A DNA stretch of 6,887 nucleotides from Comamonadaceae bacterium (GTDB taxonomy: Bacteria > Pseudomonadota > Gammaproteobacteria > Burkholderiales > Burkholderiaceae_C), in the NCBI GenBank assembly GCA_947461325.1, contig CANHLD010000092.1:1-6887 (forward strand), read 5' to 3'. This document shows, piece by piece, positions 5,524 through 6,887 of this stretch. Made by a program: the position numbers and the translations under genes. The notes beneath the pieces were generated by a model, which was given only the letters and a program-made list of their open reading frames with translations, did no database searches and was not told the DNA's origin. Position 1 is the first letter of the stretch. Each line of letters begins with the position of its first letter.

Positions 5524-6887
5524 ATGACATCCCCCGACCTCACACCCGATTTTTCTCTTGACTGGCTGAACCAAGCCAGCGACGACCAAGCCATGGCATG
5601 GTTTGACGGTTTGTATGAGCACAGCCCCTGGGTCGGGCAGGCGGCATGGCAACACAAACCCTTTCGCAGTCTGGCTCATTTGAAATGGGCTTTGGCAGAC
5701 AGCGTCAACCGGGCTTCGCATGAACAGCAATTGATGTTGGTCAAAGCCCATCCGGTGTTGGCAGCCAAGCGCGCCAGCGGTTTGACCGCCGCATCTCAAA
5801 CCGAACAGCAACTTGCCGGTTTGTGGCAGTCCACAACGGAGCAAGCGGAGCAACTCGCGCAATTGAACCAGCGTTACCAAGCGCATTTCGGTTGGCCGTT
5901 CATCATCGCCGTGCGCGGCCCGCGTGGCTTGGGTTTGACCCCGGACGCCATTCTCAAAGAATTAGAGCGACGCTTGCATCAAGCACCGGCGATTGAATTT
6001 CACGAATGCTTGAGGCAAATTCACCGCATTGCAGAAACACGCTTGCACGACAAATGCCAAAGTCACCCGTTGCTCGGAGGCGAGGTCTGGGATTGGCATG
6101 AATGGCTGGCGCAATTCAGCGACCCCGGCTTTGCCGAACGCGGCGAATTGAGTGTGAGTTACCTGACCTCAGCTCACCAAGCCTGCGCACAAACCTTAAT
6201 GCTTGGCATGCAAGCATGCGGGTTCGATGAAGTCTTCATCGATGCGGTGGGTAATGTGGTCGGGCGCTACCACCCGCGTCAACCCGGTGCCAAATATTTA
6301 CTCACCGGCAGCCATTACGACACGGTGCGCAACGGCGGTAAATACGACGGCAGATTGGGCATCTTCGTTCCGATGGCCTGTGTGCGTGAACTGGCTCGTT
6401 CGGGTCAGCGCTTGAACATCGGCATTGAAGTGGTGGCTTTTGCCGAAGAAGAAGGCCAACGCTACAAGGCCACTTTTTTGGCCAGCAGTGCATTGACCGG
6501 CGAATTTAATTCGCAGTGGTTGTCTCAAACCGATGACAACGGCATCAGCATGCGAGAAGCCATGGCGCAAGCAGGCCGCAAGCCTGCGGACATTCCATCA
6601 ATTCAAAGAGATGCCAACCGTTATCTGGGCTTTGTGGAAGTGCACATCGAGCAAGGCCCGGTTTTGCACAGCTTGAACATGCCGCTGGGTGTGGTCACAT
6701 CCATCAACGGCAGTGTGCGTCATTTGATTGAAATCAGCGGCACCGCCAGCCACGCAGGCACCAGCCCCATGCACCAACGCCATGACGCTGTCGCCGGGTT
6801 TGCGGTTTTTGCCGTGTATGCCGAAGAACGCGCTCGGCGTGACGGCGGCTCGGTGGCCACCATCGGCATGCTGAATGTGCCGCAAGG
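5524..6887 (+). CDS. uraD-allC: Bifunctional OHCU decarboxylase (UraD) - allantoate amidohydrolase (AllC) fusion, 3' truncated by window edge
   Basis: One uninterrupted frame of at least 454 codons joins two enzymes. Residues about 8-175 are OHCU decarboxylase, which makes S-allantoin: EHSPWV (32-37), catalytic His76 in KAHPVLAAKRASGLT, FGWPFIIAVRG (122-132), and RIAETRL (168-174). A linker of roughly 25 residues follows. From about 200 the protein is an M20-family allantoate amidohydrolase or N-carbamoyl hydrolase. It has LSVSYLTSAHQA, DAVGNVVGRY, metal ligands His264 (GSHYDTV), Asp275 (KYDGRLG), Glu308/309 (AEEEGQRY) and His374 (VEVHIEQGP), and the dimerisation-lid motif SHAGTSPM (409-416). 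The last metal-binding histidine would lie past the edge. The start is the ATG at 5524; an in-frame TTG at 5515 is less likely. The two activities flank allantoinase, which is not in the window. Allantoate specificity over other carbamoyl substrates is inferred from context. Confidence 0.93.
   Translation, partial: MTSPDLTPDFSLDWLNQASDDQAMAWFDGLYEHSPWVGQAAWQHKPFRSLAHLKWALADSVNRASHEQQLMLVKAHPVLAAKRASGLTAASQTEQQLAGLWQSTTEQAEQLAQLNQRYQAHFGWPFIIAVRGPRGLGLTPDAILKELERRLHQAPAIEFHECLRQIHRIAETRLHDKCQSHPLLGGEVWDWHEWLAQFSDPGFAERGELSVSYLTSAHQACAQTLMLGMQACGFDEVFIDAVGNVVGRYHPRQPGAKYLLTGSHYDTVRNGGKYDGRLGIFVPMACVRELARSGQRLNIGIEVVAFAEEEGQRYKATFLASSALTGEFNSQWLSQTDDNGISMREAMAQAGRKPADIPSIQRDANRYLGFVEVHIEQGPVLHSLNMPLGVVTSINGSVRHLIEISGTASHAGTSPMHQRHDAVAGFAVFAVYAEERARRDGGSVATIGMLNVPQ

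Noticed and set aside
5308..5886. Minus-strand frames extending uraH upstream or overlapping uraD
   Set aside because: They lie antisense to the conserved UraD domain, and the uraH start at 5444 has both a ribosome site and the conserved family N-terminus.
1..6887. New defence system, mobile element, CRISPR array or RNA gene
   Set aside because: No repeat-spacer pattern, transposase or integrase motif, terminal inverted repeats, or tRNA/rRNA-like sequence was seen; the window is explained mostly by catabolic genes plus two envelope proteins.

Overview
The window holds part of a purine-degradation (urate to glyoxylate/glycerate) gene cluster from a proteobacterium. Protein style, moderate GC (judged by eye, a little over half) and the gene set (PuuD-type urate oxidase, XdhC, HIU hydrolase, UraD fused to an allantoate amidohydrolase, type-2 glycerate kinase) suggest Burkholderiales, most likely a Comamonadaceae-like organism. 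This placement is an inference from resemblance; there is no rRNA or marker gene here to confirm it.

Layout from left to right. A 3'-truncated sterol-desaturase/fatty-acid-hydroxylase-family membrane protein (1-538, minus) lies just downstream of a glycerate 2-kinase (594-1913, minus). A small unrecognised membrane/coiled-coil gene (1992-2351, plus) follows. It converges on, and overlaps by 62 bp, the membrane-bound cytochrome-c urate oxidase puuD (2290-3501, minus). Upstream of puuD is xdhC (3605-4405, minus), the xanthine dehydrogenase maturation factor. An AT-rich divergent spacer separates xdhC from a proline-rich lipoprotein with a TonB-C-like domain (4481-5062, plus). That gene converges on uraH (5094-5444, minus), the 5-hydroxyisourate hydrolase. 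A 79-bp divergent spacer separates uraH from a large plus-strand gene (5524 to the right edge) that encodes OHCU decarboxylase fused in frame to allantoate amidohydrolase. No gene-free stretch exceeds about 105 bases.

The catabolic genes form an almost complete route. XdhC helps build xanthine dehydrogenase (structural subunits not in view), which makes urate. PuuD oxidises urate to 5-hydroxyisourate and passes electrons to its own c-type haem. UraH opens the ring to OHCU, and the UraD half of the fusion decarboxylates OHCU to S-allantoin. Allantoinase, needed next, is not in the window. The AllC half of the fusion then hydrolyses allantoate. Glyoxylate released later would enter the glycerate pathway through tartronate semialdehyde, and the glycerate kinase would finish that branch as 2-phosphoglycerate. 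Two unrecognised or loosely recognised envelope genes interrupt the cluster on the opposite strand. I see no CRISPR, mobile element, RNA gene or phage feature. The most notable points are the UraD-AllC fusion, the convergent overlap at the puuD 3' end, the two envelope genes inside the cluster, and short inverted repeats at similar distances upstream of puuD and uraH.
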